Counted from the stretch's first letter, positions 14,388-24,049 are shown. The stretch: DNA of 64,000 nt from CAYNEO01 sp964396245 (GCA_964396245.1 CAYNEO010000017.1:1-64000), one strand, 5' to 3'. Numbers and translations: made by a program. The notes: a model not told the origin generated them from the letters alone.

Positions 14388-15617
14388 CTATTTCCAGTAT
14401 GACTGCAGCAGGCTCCAGGCCGTGTAGACAGTGCGCGGGTCCCCTGAGGATTTCACGAACCGTTTGAAACGCCCCTGGAGATATTTGCTCCGGCTGATCC
14501 GCTTGGTGACATAATCATTGAGCCAGGGTTTGCCCAGCCAGCGTTCCGCCGCAAGATACCCGCGGTATTTTGGTCTGATTTCCGTTTCGAGACGACGCGG
14601 GTAGTCCTCGAGTCTGGTGATATCGCTGTTTACCAAGGCTTGGTGTATGACCTGTGCGGCTAGGGCGCCGGTCTCGAATGCCTTGCCGATTCCCTCGCCG
14701 GTGAAGGGATAGGTGGCGCCGATGGTCTCGCCGGTAGCGATAACCGAGGGAGCGACCAATGGTCGGGAGCCGATGAGGCCGCAACGGAGCGGCGCGCCTC
14801 TCAACGGTGTCAGGATTTCTCCATCGGCCAGAAGTTCTCGGGCGGGCGGGAATTCAGTGATAAACGATTGGAAGCTCTCGCGGAGATTGATCTCGGGCCG
14901 GCTGGCTTTATCGTAGGTGGTTCCGCAACCGATATTGAACCGACCGTCGCCCATCGGCATAATCCAGCCGTATCCGGGGATGAGCGAGCTGTCATAAGAG
15001 AGGATCAGCTTATCGAGAGTCGATGGTGACTTTACATAGCACCGCACGGCAAAGGCGTACGGGGCGGTGTTGGTCACGATTCCGAGTTTTCGCGCTAATG
15101 CGATATGTGCCCCGGTGGCCAGGACCACGATCTTCGTGCGGAGTTGGCGGTTGTCGTTCCCAACTGAAAGTACAGTGTCAGTACTGGAGACTGTGACATC
15201 TCTTACATCGCCATGGCAAAACTGCGCGCCGGAATCCACGGCGGTCTCAGCGAGGAGTGTGTCAAGACGTTTGCGTTCAAGCACCAGGTATGCGCCGGGG
15301 ACATCAAAGGAATGCCGCGAAGGTGAATAGATCAGGGCAGAGTTCAGACTGCAGGCGCTGTCGCGAATTTGCTCGAAGAGGCCTTCGCGTTTCAGATAGT
15401 CGAGGGAGTCGGCGATCAGGCCGTCGCCGCAGACTTTTTCGCGGGGAAAACGGGCACGGTCGAGGAGAAGGACATCATGACCATCGCGGGCGAGATGCCA
15501 CGCGGTGGTGGAGCCGGCCGGTCCCGCGCCTACGACAATGGCGTCCCACAGTTTTCCGGGAAGAGTGTCGAGGGAGCGCTGCCATTCGACTTTGTGTTCA
15601 TCCTGGCTCGTCATCAT
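14388..15617 (-). CDS. geranylgeranyl-reductase-family FAD oxidoreductase
   Basis: 409 residues. A Rossmann FAD motif lies at about residue 27 (DAIVVGAGPAGSTTAWHLAR). The family signature RARFPREKVCGDGL follows, and the C-terminal FAD motif is GETIGATYPFTGEGIGKAFE. This group includes the geranylgeranyl and digeranylgeranyl-glycerophospholipid reductases as well as related isoprenoid or quinone-modifying flavoproteins. Reduction of an isoprenoid side chain is plausible but not proven. The ATG at 15617 may be one codon early (MM). It lies 23 bases downstream of the GlcD-type gene on the same strand, with which it probably forms an operon. Confidence 0.82.
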   Translation of the reverse strand: MMTSQDEHKVEWQRSLDTLPGKLWDAIVVGAGPAGSTTAWHLARDGHDVLLLDRARFPREKVCGDGLIADSLDYLKREGLFEQIRDSACSLNSALIYSPSRHSFDVPGAYLVLERKRLDTLLAETAVDSGAQFCHGDVRDVTVSSTDTVLSVGNDNRQLRTKIVVLATGAHIALARKLGIVTNTAPYAFAVRCYVKSPSTLDKLILSYDSSLIPGYGWIMPMGDGRFNIGCGTTYDKASRPEINLRESFQSFITEFPPARELLADGEILTPLRGAPLRCGLIGSRPLVAPSVIATGETIGATYPFTGEGIGKAFETGALAAQVIHQALVNSDITRLEDYPRRLETEIRPKYRGYLAAERWLGKPWLNDYVTKRISRSKYLQGRFKRFVKSSGDPRTVYTAWSLLQSYWK

Positions 15618-15640
15618 TGGCGACCCGGGCGGTTGTCGGT

Positions 15641-17005
15641 TCAGAGGTCGAAAATCTTGCCCGGATTGAGAATATTATGGGGGTCAAATTGTTTTTTGAT
15701 CTGTCGCATAAGGTTGACCGCCGGGCCGTGTTCCCGCTCGAACATGTCCTTATGTCCGAGTCCAATGCCGTGTTCTCCGGAAATGGTGCCGCCCATGGCG
15801 ATAGTCTTGTCGATTATCAGGTTATTGATTTCCATCGCGCGCGCCCATTCAGCTTCATGGTCCCTGTCAGCCAACATCAGCGCGTGTAAGAGCCCCATGC
15901 CGACGTGGCCGAAAGTGAAAATCATGATCCCTTTTTCATCCCCCTGCCGGTGGCAGAACTCGACCATTTCGGGCAGTTTTGATATGGGGAAAGCGACATC
16001 GTTTCTGATAATGGTGTAACCGGGCTTGCGGTGCTTGATGGCATCGGTTGCCCAGTGTCTCATTTCCCACGGCCGCTGGCCATCGGAAAGTTCGAGCGGC
16101 GTGCCGCCGAGTTCTTCGCAAATCTCCGCAGCGAGTTCATTGTTGGAGGTGAGGACTTCTTTCGGTCCGTGGAATTCGAGAAACAGGGCCGGGACCTCCT
16201 CGAGGCCGTAGTTTTTGAGTTGATTGAGCGCGGCCATGAGACGACGGTCGAGAAATTCGATAGCGGCGATATCGAGCCCGTAACGTCGCATTTCCGAGAC
16301 TGCCTGTGCGGCGGCGACTTCTGTTGGAAACTTGTAGGCAGTCTGGAGGCGGTCCTCGGGGATGCCGGCGACTTTCAAGACAATGGAACTGATAATAGCC
16401 AGCGTGCCTTCGGAGCCGGCGACAAGGTCGACGAGATTGTAGCCGCTGGAACGCTTGATGGCACGGTTGCCGATTCGCATGATCTCGCCGGCGCCGGTAA
16501 TGATCTCCAAAGAGAGAACGTACTCGCGGGTGCCGCCGTATTTAACCGAATAGATGCCGCTGGCATTGGTTGAAACCATGCCCCCGATTGTAGCGAGATC
16601 GCCGGAGCCGCCGGGAGACGGGGGAAAGAAGAGGCCGTCGCGTTTCAGTCGATCATTGAGGTTGTCATAAATGATTCCCGGTTGCGTTTCGACCTGGAGA
16701 TCCTCCGGCCAGTAGTTGACAATTTCGGTCATGCGTGAGACATCGATAACGATCCCGCCTTCTACCGGTATGGTAGATCCCTCGAGGGCGCTGCCGCCGC
16801 CGCGGGTGGTTATCGGCGTTTTGGCTTCGATACAGAGTTTGACAGTTTTTGATATTTCGTCGGCATTCATCGCCCACACGACTGCTATTGGTACGACCGG
16901 CGGGAGGGTGGATTCGTCGCGCGATGCCACGGCCAGCTGATCCGTTTGCGTGGAAAGGCGATCAGCCGGATAAATTCCCGCAAGTCGTTCTACGATGTCC
17001 GCCAT
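15641..17005 (-). CDS. FAD-linked oxidase, GlcD / D-lactate dehydrogenase type
   Basis: 454 residues from MADIVERLAGIYPADRL. The PCMH-type FAD-binding signature is TPITTRGGGSALEGSTIPVE and then IVIDVSRM, and the C-terminus carries SGEHGIGLGHKD and NPHNILNPGKIFDL-like elements of the FAD_oxidase_C domain (visible as FDPHNILNPGKIFDL). The family oxidises 2-hydroxy acids such as glycolate or D-lactate and passes electrons to quinone or a partner Fe-S subunit. No partner gene lies here, so the single-subunit D-lactate type is more likely. The frame extends upstream to 17062, overlapping pepC; the ATG at 17005 avoids this. Located between a peptidase and an isoprenoid reductase. Confidence 0.88.
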   Translation of the reverse strand: MADIVERLAGIYPADRLSTQTDQLAVASRDESTLPPVVPIAVVWAMNADEISKTVKLCIEAKTPITTRGGGSALEGSTIPVEGGIVIDVSRMTEIVNYWPEDLQVETQPGIIYDNLNDRLKRDGLFFPPSPGGSGDLATIGGMVSTNASGIYSVKYGGTREYVLSLEIITGAGEIMRIGNRAIKRSSGYNLVDLVAGSEGTLAIISSIVLKVAGIPEDRLQTAYKFPTEVAAAQAVSEMRRYGLDIAAIEFLDRRLMAALNQLKNYGLEEVPALFLEFHGPKEVLTSNNELAAEICEELGGTPLELSDGQRPWEMRHWATDAIKHRKPGYTIIRNDVAFPISKLPEMVEFCHRQGDEKGIMIFTFGHVGMGLLHALMLADRDHEAEWARAMEINNLIIDKTIAMGGTISGEHGIGLGHKDMFEREHGPAVNLMRQIKKQFDPHNILNPGKIFDL

Positions 17006-17022
17006 ATGTATCGCCCGAGCTC

Positions 17023-18420
17023 CTATTTCAGTTTCTTCAGAGACTGCATGAGCGGATCCCACATAGGGGTAATTTCCGGTTTCAACTCGAGGTTTTTCCG
17101 GTCCCTGTCGTCGAGATACTTTTTCGGTACGACGAGGACATAGACATACGGGTCAAACCAATCATCGTACATGTACCAGAAGCCTTTGTCGCCGGCCTTG
17201 GTTCCCCAGCTGTTTTCCACGAGCCACTTCGCCGGTTTGCCGCCGGCCGTGTCAACGCCCATCAGCACCATGGCGTGCGAGGCATAACCGTCGAGATATG
17301 CCAGACGTTGAGCCTTGGTCAGGTGGAAATCGGTGCCAAATATCTGGTCGTACTGATAGATTCCGGTAGCGAACAGGGCCGAATCACCGCAGTTGTCCTT
17401 GCCGACATCGCAGGCGAACCAGACCACCTGGCTGTCGAGCAGGGCTTTCATGGCATACGTTTTCATTTTCTCAGCGGGGACATTAAGCATGGTGAAATCT
17501 TCAAGTTCATACATGTTCCGGCTCCAGTCGCCCTTGTACGGCCGGTCGTAGGCTTTGTTGGGGTTATCGCACAGGGCCACATATTCCGGAAGGTCTTCCG
17601 GCAGGAATTCGTCGCGGAATTCTTTCGGCGAGTATGTCCTGGCCGCCACCGGTGTCGTGTCCTTGCTTTCATAACGGAAAGTGAACTCGGTCGGCGGTTT
17701 GCCATAGGCCAGCACCAGCATTTCGTACACATCGGAAAGCATCTCGACTTTTCGCTGTCGGAGTTGCTCGACGGGTTTCCCCGAGTCGCTCATTGCCCGC
17801 AGTTCGGCGGCATTCTGGCGCAGTTTCCGGTCGAGCAGCGAGTTGATGGTGCCGGTAGACGAGGATTGCCTGGTCTCCGGCATCGCGGTTTTGGGTACGA
17901 CGCCATACTTATTGATCAATCCGACCATGTATGTCCACCAACCGCCATCGCCGACCGGAGATTCGTTGATCAGCTGCATCTTGCGATCGTCGATGGGCAG
18001 GTCCCGGAATGCGATAACCTGCTCGAGATAGAGGTTGGCCTTTTCCAGTTTATCCCAGAAGGCGAGATACGATTGAGAGAATTCGAAATCCGACGAATTC
18101 AGTTTCTCCATTACGCCCGGTGTGAAGACATTGAGGCCGGAGAACATCCAGCATCGTCCGGAGCTTTCCTGGTTGGTAATTCCCGCGGATTTCAACTTGA
18201 AATTAACGATTTTGTCAAAATCGACGAGCAGCTCTCGGTTGAGCGCCAGGTCTTTGAGCTTGTTGTTAACAATAGCGTTCTCGATGGCGGTGTGATTGCC
18301 CGCAGACTCATACCGCGAATCGAACTGTTTGACAATATCCTGGGTCACGCTTCCGTCGTTGTCGGCAGCCATTACCGATACAGACAGAAGGAGGCAAGAA
18401 CAAACGATGAAGATTCTCAT
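17023..18420 (-). CDS. exported C1B cysteine peptidase (bleomycin hydrolase / aminopeptidase C)
   Basis: 465 residues. The C1 papain-like triad is visible: Cys90 in SSGRCWMFS, His in ASHAMVLMG, Asn in ENSWGTKAGDKG. The order and spacing match bleomycin hydrolase/PepC, usually cytosolic homohexameric aminopeptidases. Here the ATG at 18420 (AAGGA upstream) gives MRIFIVCSCLLLSVSVMAAD, a clear signal peptide with an AxA-like cleavage site, so the enzyme should act in the periplasm or outside. Bacteroidota carry comparable secreted versions. The C-terminus ends KKLK; bleomycin hydrolases use their C-terminal residues to limit cleavage to aminopeptidase activity. Upstream of the GlcD gene by 17 bases. 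Confidence 0.88.
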   Translation of the reverse strand: MRIFIVCSCLLLSVSVMAADNDGSVTQDIVKQFDSRYESAGNHTAIENAIVNNKLKDLALNRELLVDFDKIVNFKLKSAGITNQESSGRCWMFSGLNVFTPGVMEKLNSSDFEFSQSYLAFWDKLEKANLYLEQVIAFRDLPIDDRKMQLINESPVGDGGWWTYMVGLINKYGVVPKTAMPETRQSSSTGTINSLLDRKLRQNAAELRAMSDSGKPVEQLRQRKVEMLSDVYEMLVLAYGKPPTEFTFRYESKDTTPVAARTYSPKEFRDEFLPEDLPEYVALCDNPNKAYDRPYKGDWSRNMYELEDFTMLNVPAEKMKTYAMKALLDSQVVWFACDVGKDNCGDSALFATGIYQYDQIFGTDFHLTKAQRLAYLDGYASHAMVLMGVDTAGGKPAKWLVENSWGTKAGDKGFWYMYDDWFDPYVYVLVVPKKYLDDRDRKNLELKPEITPMWDPLMQSLKKLK

Positions 18421-18669
18421 GGGGACGTCCTTCTCTGAAGTGAAACTAAACATCGGTTCCCAAAATACGACAAATAACTCGATCTGGCTACGGAAAAGTT
18501 GGTATGCGGTGATTGCGCCCAAGGGGCGTTGTTTGACAGGCTGGTTTTGCGGACAGAGACGGCCCATTTTTCGGGACAAGACCAAAAAACAGGCTTGCCA
18601 ATTCTGACCGTGAGGCCTACCATAAGGCATTCGAAAGACACAGGATTCCACTTTACTGCAGAGGATTCG

Positions 18670-20088
18670 ATGGCACCCAAGAAGCTTACGTTCTTTGAAA
18701 CAGTCATGTCCTTCGTGGACAAGGCGGCGAAGTTCACATCATATCCGCAGGCGTTGATCGACCAGATCAAGTATTGCAACTCCATTTATCAGTTCAAATT
18801 TCCGGTAAAGCACCCGGATAATACGCTTGAGATAGTCCAGGCATTCCGGGTGGAACACAGCCATCACAAGATGCCGGTAAAAGGCGGTATCCGGTACAGT
18901 GAAATGGTGAGCGAGGACGAGGTGAAGGCGCTGGCAGCGCTCATGTCGTACAAATGCGCAATTGTGGATGTCCCTTTCGGCGGCGCCAAGGGTGGCGTAC
19001 GGATTGAGCCTCGCAAGTACACGGTGGACCAATTGGAACGAGTCACTCGTCGCTATACGGCGGAGCTGGTCAAGAAGAACTTTATCGGGCCCGGGGTGGA
19101 CGTTCCGGCGCCTGATTATGGTACCAGCGCGCGTGAAATGGCGTGGATAGCCGATACGTACAACGCCTTGAATCCGAACCAGATTGACTCTATCGCGTGT
19201 GTGACGGGCAAACCGATCGCGCAGGGCGGCGTTCACGGCCGCACCGAGGCTACCGGACGAGGTGTCTATTTCGGAATCCATCGGGCGCTGTCATATGCTG
19301 ACGACATGAAAAAGCTGAAGCTCACGCGAGGTATCGAGGGAAAGACGGTGGTTGTGCAGGGACTGGGTAATGTCGGTTATCACGCGGCCAAGTTCCTGCA
19401 GGAAGCCGGAGCGGTGATAGTCGCGCTGGCCGAATACGACGGTGCGATTTACGACCCCAGGGGTCTGGATGTGGATGCAGTGCAGGATCACCGGGTGGAA
19501 ACCGGTTCGATCAAAAACTTCCCCGGTGCAAAGAACTTTGCCGGGACGACGGATGCGCTCGAATACAAGTGTGATATACTTGTCCCGGCGGCCCTCGAAG
19601 GCCAGATTACGAGCAAGAACGCGCCGAACATTAAGGCCAAGATCATCGGTGAGGCCGCAAACGGACCGATTACCGCCCCGGCGGAGGAGATTCTTCTCCA
19701 GAAGGGCGTGATGATTATCCCCGATGCGTTTCTTAATGCTGGCGGCGTCACGGTTTCATATTTCGAGTGGCTCAAGAACCTCAGCCACGTCCGCTTTGGG
19801 CGGATGAGCAAACGGTACGAGGAAGCCTCGCACCAGAACCTGCTGGCGGCTTTCGAGAAGGTTACGGGCAAGAAATTACCGGCGGAGATGAAAGACTCGT
19901 TGACACACGGCGCGGATGAGATAGACCTCGTCAACTCGGGGCTCGAAGAAACCATGTACAATGCATACGATGAAGTTCGCGCAATAATGAAAAGTCACAA
20001 GGGGATGCAGGATCTGCGGACGGCGGCCTTTGTGAGTGCTATAGACAAGATAGCGGTGTCATACATGCAACTCGGCATTTTCCCGTAA
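18670..20088 (+). CDS. gdhA: glutamate dehydrogenase (Glu/Leu/Phe/Val family)
   Basis: 472 residues from MAPKKLTFFETVMSF; AGAGGA is six bases upstream. Substrate-side motifs are HHKMPVKGGIRYSE and the catalytic VPFGGAKGGV. The dinucleotide domain has VVQGLGNVGYHAAKFL (GxGxxG). A long N-terminal helix and the length of about 470 fit a hexameric glutamate dehydrogenase, interconverting glutamate with 2-oxoglutarate and ammonia. Cofactor preference cannot be read with confidence. Divergent from the peptidase gene (249-bp intergenic region) and followed directly by a terminator, so it is a single-gene unit. Confidence 0.93.
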   Translation: MAPKKLTFFETVMSFVDKAAKFTSYPQALIDQIKYCNSIYQFKFPVKHPDNTLEIVQAFRVEHSHHKMPVKGGIRYSEMVSEDEVKALAALMSYKCAIVDVPFGGAKGGVRIEPRKYTVDQLERVTRRYTAELVKKNFIGPGVDVPAPDYGTSAREMAWIADTYNALNPNQIDSIACVTGKPIAQGGVHGRTEATGRGVYFGIHRALSYADDMKKLKLTRGIEGKTVVVQGLGNVGYHAAKFLQEAGAVIVALAEYDGAIYDPRGLDVDAVQDHRVETGSIKNFPGAKNFAGTTDALEYKCDILVPAALEGQITSKNAPNIKAKIIGEAANGPITAPAEEILLQKGVMIIPDAFLNAGGVTVSYFEWLKNLSHVRFGRMSKRYEEASHQNLLAAFEKVTGKKLPAEMKDSLTHGADEIDLVNSGLEETMYNAYDEVRAIMKSHKGMQDLRTAAFVSAIDKIAVSYMQLGIFP

Positions 20089-20119
20089 AGCAGTCAATGC
20101 CTGGATTGGCGGATATACG

Positions 20120-20146
20120 AATGCCCTTCAGTGAGGGGCATTTTTA
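20120..20146 (+). terminator. terminator of gdhA
   Basis: AATGCCC (20120-20126) and GGGCATT (20136-20142), loop of nine bases, continuing into TTTTT. It lies 32 bases after the gdhA stop and before the convergent oxidoreductase gene. Confidence 0.85.
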
Positions 20147-20169
20147 ATTATATGTCTGTATCGAATGGG

Positions 20170-21114
20170 CTATCTGACGAAAGGATGAGACCTGTCGTTC
20201 CGTCCGATGGGCTGTGCCTCGCGAATGTCATGCACCATTTCGATAGATGGCCTGGCTTCGGCCAGTCCGAATCCATTCCCGGCGAGTGTGCGGCGGTAGA
20301 CTTCGGTATGTAAATCAGTAAAGCCGCCGGAAAATTCCACTTCTTCGTCATTGATCGTGATTGACCGGAAAGTCGTCTGGCCCACCTGCGTGGCCTCGGG
20401 CGGGAGGTCCCGGCCGTCGATGGACAAAAACCAGCGCACGTTAGCGTTCTGGAGCTCGAGGAAACCACCGATTTTCAGGTTGGTGTTAACGTGCACCTCG
20501 CTCTTCTGAACCGGGCCGAAAAGCCAGATCAGCAAATCAAAGAAATGAATACCGATGTTGGTAGCCAGTCCCCCGGAGCGTTCGTTCTGACCTTTCCACG
20601 AGACGAGATACCAGAGACCTCTTGACGTAATATAGGTGAGAACGACATCGTGCTTGGTATTTCGCTTTTCTTTCTGGATTTTTTCCCTGAGGGCGATCAG
20701 CGAAGGGTGGACGCGCAGTTGGAGAATAGTGTTGACACGGTGCTTGCTTTCGTTCTCCAGTTCCTCGAGGGCATCGATATTCCACGGATTCAGCACGAGC
20801 GGCTTCTCGCAGATGGCATCGGCGCCTATACGGAGGGCAAACCGTACGTGGGCGTCGTGGAGGTAATTCGGCGAGCAGATACTGACATAGTGAATCCGGT
20901 TCTCATTGCCGGCCCGGCGCAGTTTTTCGGCGTGGCGGTCAAATCGTTCGAATTCAGTGAAAAACCGTACATCCGGGAAGAACGAATCCAGAATTCCCAC
21001 GGAATCATGGGGGTCGACGGCAGCAAGGAGTTTATTCCCGGTGTCTTTTATTGCCTTTAAATGACGCGGCGCTACGTATCCTGCAACGCCGGTTATCGCG
21101 AAATTCTTCGACAT
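20170..21114 (-). CDS. wlbA: Gfo/Idh/MocA dehydrogenase, WlbA/WbpB type
   Basis: 314 residues from MSKNFAITGVAGYVAPRHLK (AGGAGA five bases upstream at 21114). The NAD-binding N-domain begins ITGVAGYV, and CEKPLV is the conserved catalytic-lysine motif. The C-domain reads SGGLATNIGIHFFDLLIWLF with the conserved N.G.H.FD signature. It resembles WlbA/WbpB, UDP-N-acetyl-2-amino-2-deoxyglucuronate dehydrogenase, the first step toward the UDP-ManNAc3NAcA/2,3-diamino sugar used in LPS O-antigen. None of the partner enzymes (aminotransferase, acetyltransferase) lies nearby, so the substrate is inferred from sequence only. Confidence 0.78.
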   Translation of the reverse strand: MSKNFAITGVAGYVAPRHLKAIKDTGNKLLAAVDPHDSVGILDSFFPDVRFFTEFERFDRHAEKLRRAGNENRIHYVSICSPNYLHDAHVRFALRIGADAICEKPLVLNPWNIDALEELENESKHRVNTILQLRVHPSLIALREKIQKEKRNTKHDVVLTYITSRGLWYLVSWKGQNERSGGLATNIGIHFFDLLIWLFGPVQKSEVHVNTNLKIGGFLELQNANVRWFLSIDGRDLPPEATQVGQTTFRSITINDEEVEFSGGFTDLHTEVYRRTLAGNGFGLAEARPSIEMVHDIREAQPIGRNDRSHPFVR

Positions 21115-21411
21115 ATCGTCTCCTGATCGATCATTGGGAACAGCCCTAAAACCACTCCCTGCGAATCCATTATACCACATGTCGGCGCGGGTGGCCCATT
21201 TTCGAGGATTGCACGAGCGACACTACCGGCCGAACAGGTGGCAGTATAACCAAAAAGTCCCTTATTACAAAACACTTTATCCAGATTGCTAAGGCTGAGT
21301 CATGAGAGCGACCGGGGGGATCAACCGGGAAAAACCGATTGATTTAGCTCGCCCGGATTGATATTTTGGGCACCAATTCGAAAACGCGTGACTATTCGAG
21401 ACGAGGAACAT

Positions 21412-21945
21412 ATGAAAGAGACGGTTCTGAATCTGCTTCCGGAAATCAAAGAAATCAAGGATGCCAACCTGATGAACCAGGTCATCGCCTGCTGGGAAGA
21501 GGCTATCGCCTTTCGCGGCTGGACGGAGAAACTTCTGTTGAGCATACCGTTCACCTTGCTTGCCGAGGGAGTCCATATCAGCTTTATCGATCATGTCAGG
21601 GCGGTTTGCCGGATGTGCATAGCGACAGACAAGGTGCTCGATGAAGTCCACGGCTCAAAAAAGACGCCGATCAATCGTGATTTCCTCATCGCCGGGGCGC
21701 TTCTGGCTGATGTGGGGAAATTGCTGGAATTTGAGATTGTCGACGGGGCCCCGGTGAAATCCGACTACGGGAAACATATCCGTCACCCGTTCAGCGGCGT
21801 GGGACTGGCATTCAAACACGGCTTGGCATCGGAAGTCATGCATATCATCGCCACGCACTCTAAGGAGGGAGCCGGTGAAACACGGAGTCCGGAGAGCATT
21901 ATTTTCCACCACTGTGACTTCATTGACTTCGAGCTTGTAAAGTAA
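21412..21945 (+). CDS. HD-fold protein with altered HD motif
   Basis: 177 residues from MKETVLNLLPEIKEIKDANL (GAGGA before the ATG at 21412). Helical. The expected HD-superfamily landmarks appear as FIDHVRAV (first His), LIAGALLADVGKLLEF (where HD phosphohydrolases have HD.GK), a later HPFSGVGLAF and THSKEG. The His of the HD doublet is Ala99, while Asp100 is kept. Metal binding and phosphohydrolase activity are therefore doubtful, although the other histidines remain. It lies 61 bases upstream of the aconitase gene on the same strand, and may be cotranscribed with it. Confidence 0.65.
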   Translation: MKETVLNLLPEIKEIKDANLMNQVIACWEEAIAFRGWTEKLLLSIPFTLLAEGVHISFIDHVRAVCRMCIATDKVLDEVHGSKKTPINRDFLIAGALLADVGKLLEFEIVDGAPVKSDYGKHIRHPFSGVGLAFKHGLASEVMHIIATHSKEGAGETRSPESIIFHHCDFIDFELVK

Positions 21946-22006
21946 CGCTTTCACTGATGTCTATAATATACTACTAGTCAGATAGTTAGAGCATTGGAGG
22001 TCATAT

Positions 22007-23983
22007 ATGTCGCAGACGCTTGTGGAGAAGATAGCCCAGCGGTTCGCGGTAGATTTGCCGTTAGGGAAGGTGGTTCGGAGCGGTGACTATCTTTCTATCA
22101 GGCCGGCATTTGTCATGACCCATGACAATACCGGGGCGGTAATTCCGAAGTTCAGGTCCACCGGTGCCAAACAGGTCGCGGACCCGCGCCAGATTGTTTT
22201 TACACTCGATCATAACGTTCAGGATACCGGGGAGAAGAACCTCGAGAAGTACCGGAAGATCGAAACCTTTGCGAAGGAGCAGGGGATTGATTTCTACCCG
22301 GCGGGACGCGGAATCGGACACCAGATTATGTGTGAGGAAGGGTATGCCTGGCCCGGCACGATGGTGGTTGCTTCGGATTCGCACTCCAATATGTATGGCG
22401 GGCTGGGTTGTCTGGGAACGCCGGTGGTCAGAACGGATGCCGCCGCAATCTGGGCTACGGGGCAGACCTGGTGGCAGGTACCGCCGGTGGCACGTTGCGA
22501 ATTAAGGGGGCGGCTGCGTCCGGGTGTGACGGGCAAGGACGTGATTATCGCGCTCTGCGGATTCTTCAACAAGGATGAGGTCCTCAACCACGCGGTGGAG
22601 TTTACAGGTGAGGGAGTTTTCGAACTCAGCATGAATGACCGGTTGACAATCGCCAATATGACCACGGAATGGGGAGCCCTGGCGGGCGTCTTCCCGATTG
22701 ATGAGGTTACGATAGACTGGCTGACGGCCCGGGCGGATTATATCAAGAAGCGCGGGCTTGCAGGAGTGCCGTCGGATATCGATGCGGAAAACGGCGAACA
22801 TCCGCGCGTGAACGCCAGCCGGGTCAAGGAACTCGATGAAAATAAGCTAATCGCCGATCCCGATGCTTTCTACGTAAAGGAATTGATGCTGGAACTCGGC
22901 ACGATTGCACCGTATGTGTCAGGGCCGGACACGGTCAAGGTCATGACGCCGGTGACGGAGATACGGAAGAAGAAAATCAAAATCGACAAAGCGTACCTTG
23001 TCTCGTGCGTGAACAGCCGGGTGGAGGATCTCGAAGCTGCCGCCAACGTAGTCCGGGGCAAGAAGATTTCCGATCACGTGGATTTCTATATTGCCGCAGC
23101 ATCGAGTGAAGTCCAGGCCGAAAGCGAGAAACGGAAGGATTGGCAGACGCTGCTTGAGGCGGGCGCGAAAGCTTTGCCGCCGGGTTGCGGGCCGTGTATC
23201 GGTCTCGGGGCCGGGCTGCTCGAGGAGGGCGAAGTGGGGATTTCGGCAACTAATAGGAATTTCAAGGGGCGGATGGGCTCGCGCAATGCTCAGGCATATC
23301 TGGCTTCACCGGAAGTTGTGGCAGCATCGGCAGTTTCCGGTTATATCGATGTTGCCGGGTTCGACGATGTCACCGAAATCGTGGGAAAAGCGACCGCAGG
23401 GGCCAAACCGGCGCGTAAGGCGGAGAAGAACGTGGTGATCGACGGATTCCCGGAGACAATCACGGGCGAGTTGATTTTCTGTCACAAAGACAATATGAAC
23501 ACCGACGGGATCTATCCGGGTAAATATACTTATATCGACGATTTCACGGCCGAGCAGCAGGCCGGAGTGGTCATGGAGAATTATGATCCGGAGTTCGGCA
23601 GGATTGTGAAGGCCGGTGATATACTGGTCGGCGGATTCAACTTCGGCACGGGGAGTTCCCGGGAACAGGCGGCAACGGCGCTGAAGTATCGCGGGATTAA
23701 GCTGGTGCTGGCCGGTTCTTTCAGCGAAACCTACAAGCGCAATGCGCTGAACAACGGTTTCCTGACAATCGAGGCGCCGGAGCTCGTGAACGATCTCAAA
23801 GCCCGATTTGGAAGCGACAAGTTGAGCGTGAAAACGGGCATGCTAGCGACTATCGATTTTGGTGAATCCGAGGTTCGGGTCGGCGACAAGAGTTACCCGA
23901 TTGCGCCGGTTGGTGCGGCGGCACAGGAGCTGGTTGTTGTCGACGGTCTCGAGAACTGGATCAAGCGCAAGATCGGCGACTGA
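22007..23983 (+). CDS. aconitase-superfamily hydro-lyase (fused large and small domains)
   Basis: 658 residues. The LeuC-like part carries the [4Fe-4S] cysteines in CVNSRVEDLEAA and PPGCGPCIGLGAG. ASDSHSNMYGGLGCLG is the canonical substrate loop, and the LeuD-like swivelling domain follows with the family-typical GGFNFGTGSSREQAATAL. Domain order and length match one-chain aconitase/homoaconitase proteins rather than the split LeuCD. Likely reaction: citrate-isocitrate or a homologue such as methylcitrate/methylisocitrate isomerisation. The next gene is an MmgE/PrpD protein, which favours a (methyl)citrate-like substrate, but this is inference. GGAGG lies upstream of the ATG, and TATAAT at 21962 may be a -10. 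Confidence 0.87.
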   Translation: MSQTLVEKIAQRFAVDLPLGKVVRSGDYLSIRPAFVMTHDNTGAVIPKFRSTGAKQVADPRQIVFTLDHNVQDTGEKNLEKYRKIETFAKEQGIDFYPAGRGIGHQIMCEEGYAWPGTMVVASDSHSNMYGGLGCLGTPVVRTDAAAIWATGQTWWQVPPVARCELRGRLRPGVTGKDVIIALCGFFNKDEVLNHAVEFTGEGVFELSMNDRLTIANMTTEWGALAGVFPIDEVTIDWLTARADYIKKRGLAGVPSDIDAENGEHPRVNASRVKELDENKLIADPDAFYVKELMLELGTIAPYVSGPDTVKVMTPVTEIRKKKIKIDKAYLVSCVNSRVEDLEAAANVVRGKKISDHVDFYIAAASSEVQAESEKRKDWQTLLEAGAKALPPGCGPCIGLGAGLLEEGEVGISATNRNFKGRMGSRNAQAYLASPEVVAASAVSGYIDVAGFDDVTEIVGKATAGAKPARKAEKNVVIDGFPETITGELIFCHKDNMNTDGIYPGKYTYIDDFTAEQQAGVVMENYDPEFGRIVKAGDILVGGFNFGTGSSREQAATALKYRGIKLVLAGSFSETYKRNALNNGFLTIEAPELVNDLKARFGSDKLSVKTGMLATIDFGESEVRVGDKSYPIAPVGAAAQELVVVDGLENWIKRKIGD

Positions 23984-24049
23984 GAGCTGTCATCCAGAGG
24001 CGAGTGAGAAGCAAAGCAACATTTCATACATACACAGGGTGAAAGCAGG

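Noticed and set aside
16849..18438. Plus-strand open frame of 529 codons opposite the secreted peptidase
   Set aside because: The other strand encodes a complete papain-type peptidase with triad. The antisense product has no recognised motif.
18739..19281. Minus-strand open frame of 180 codons inside gdhA
   Set aside because: Shadow of the glutamate dehydrogenase gene; no ribosome site or recognisable domains.
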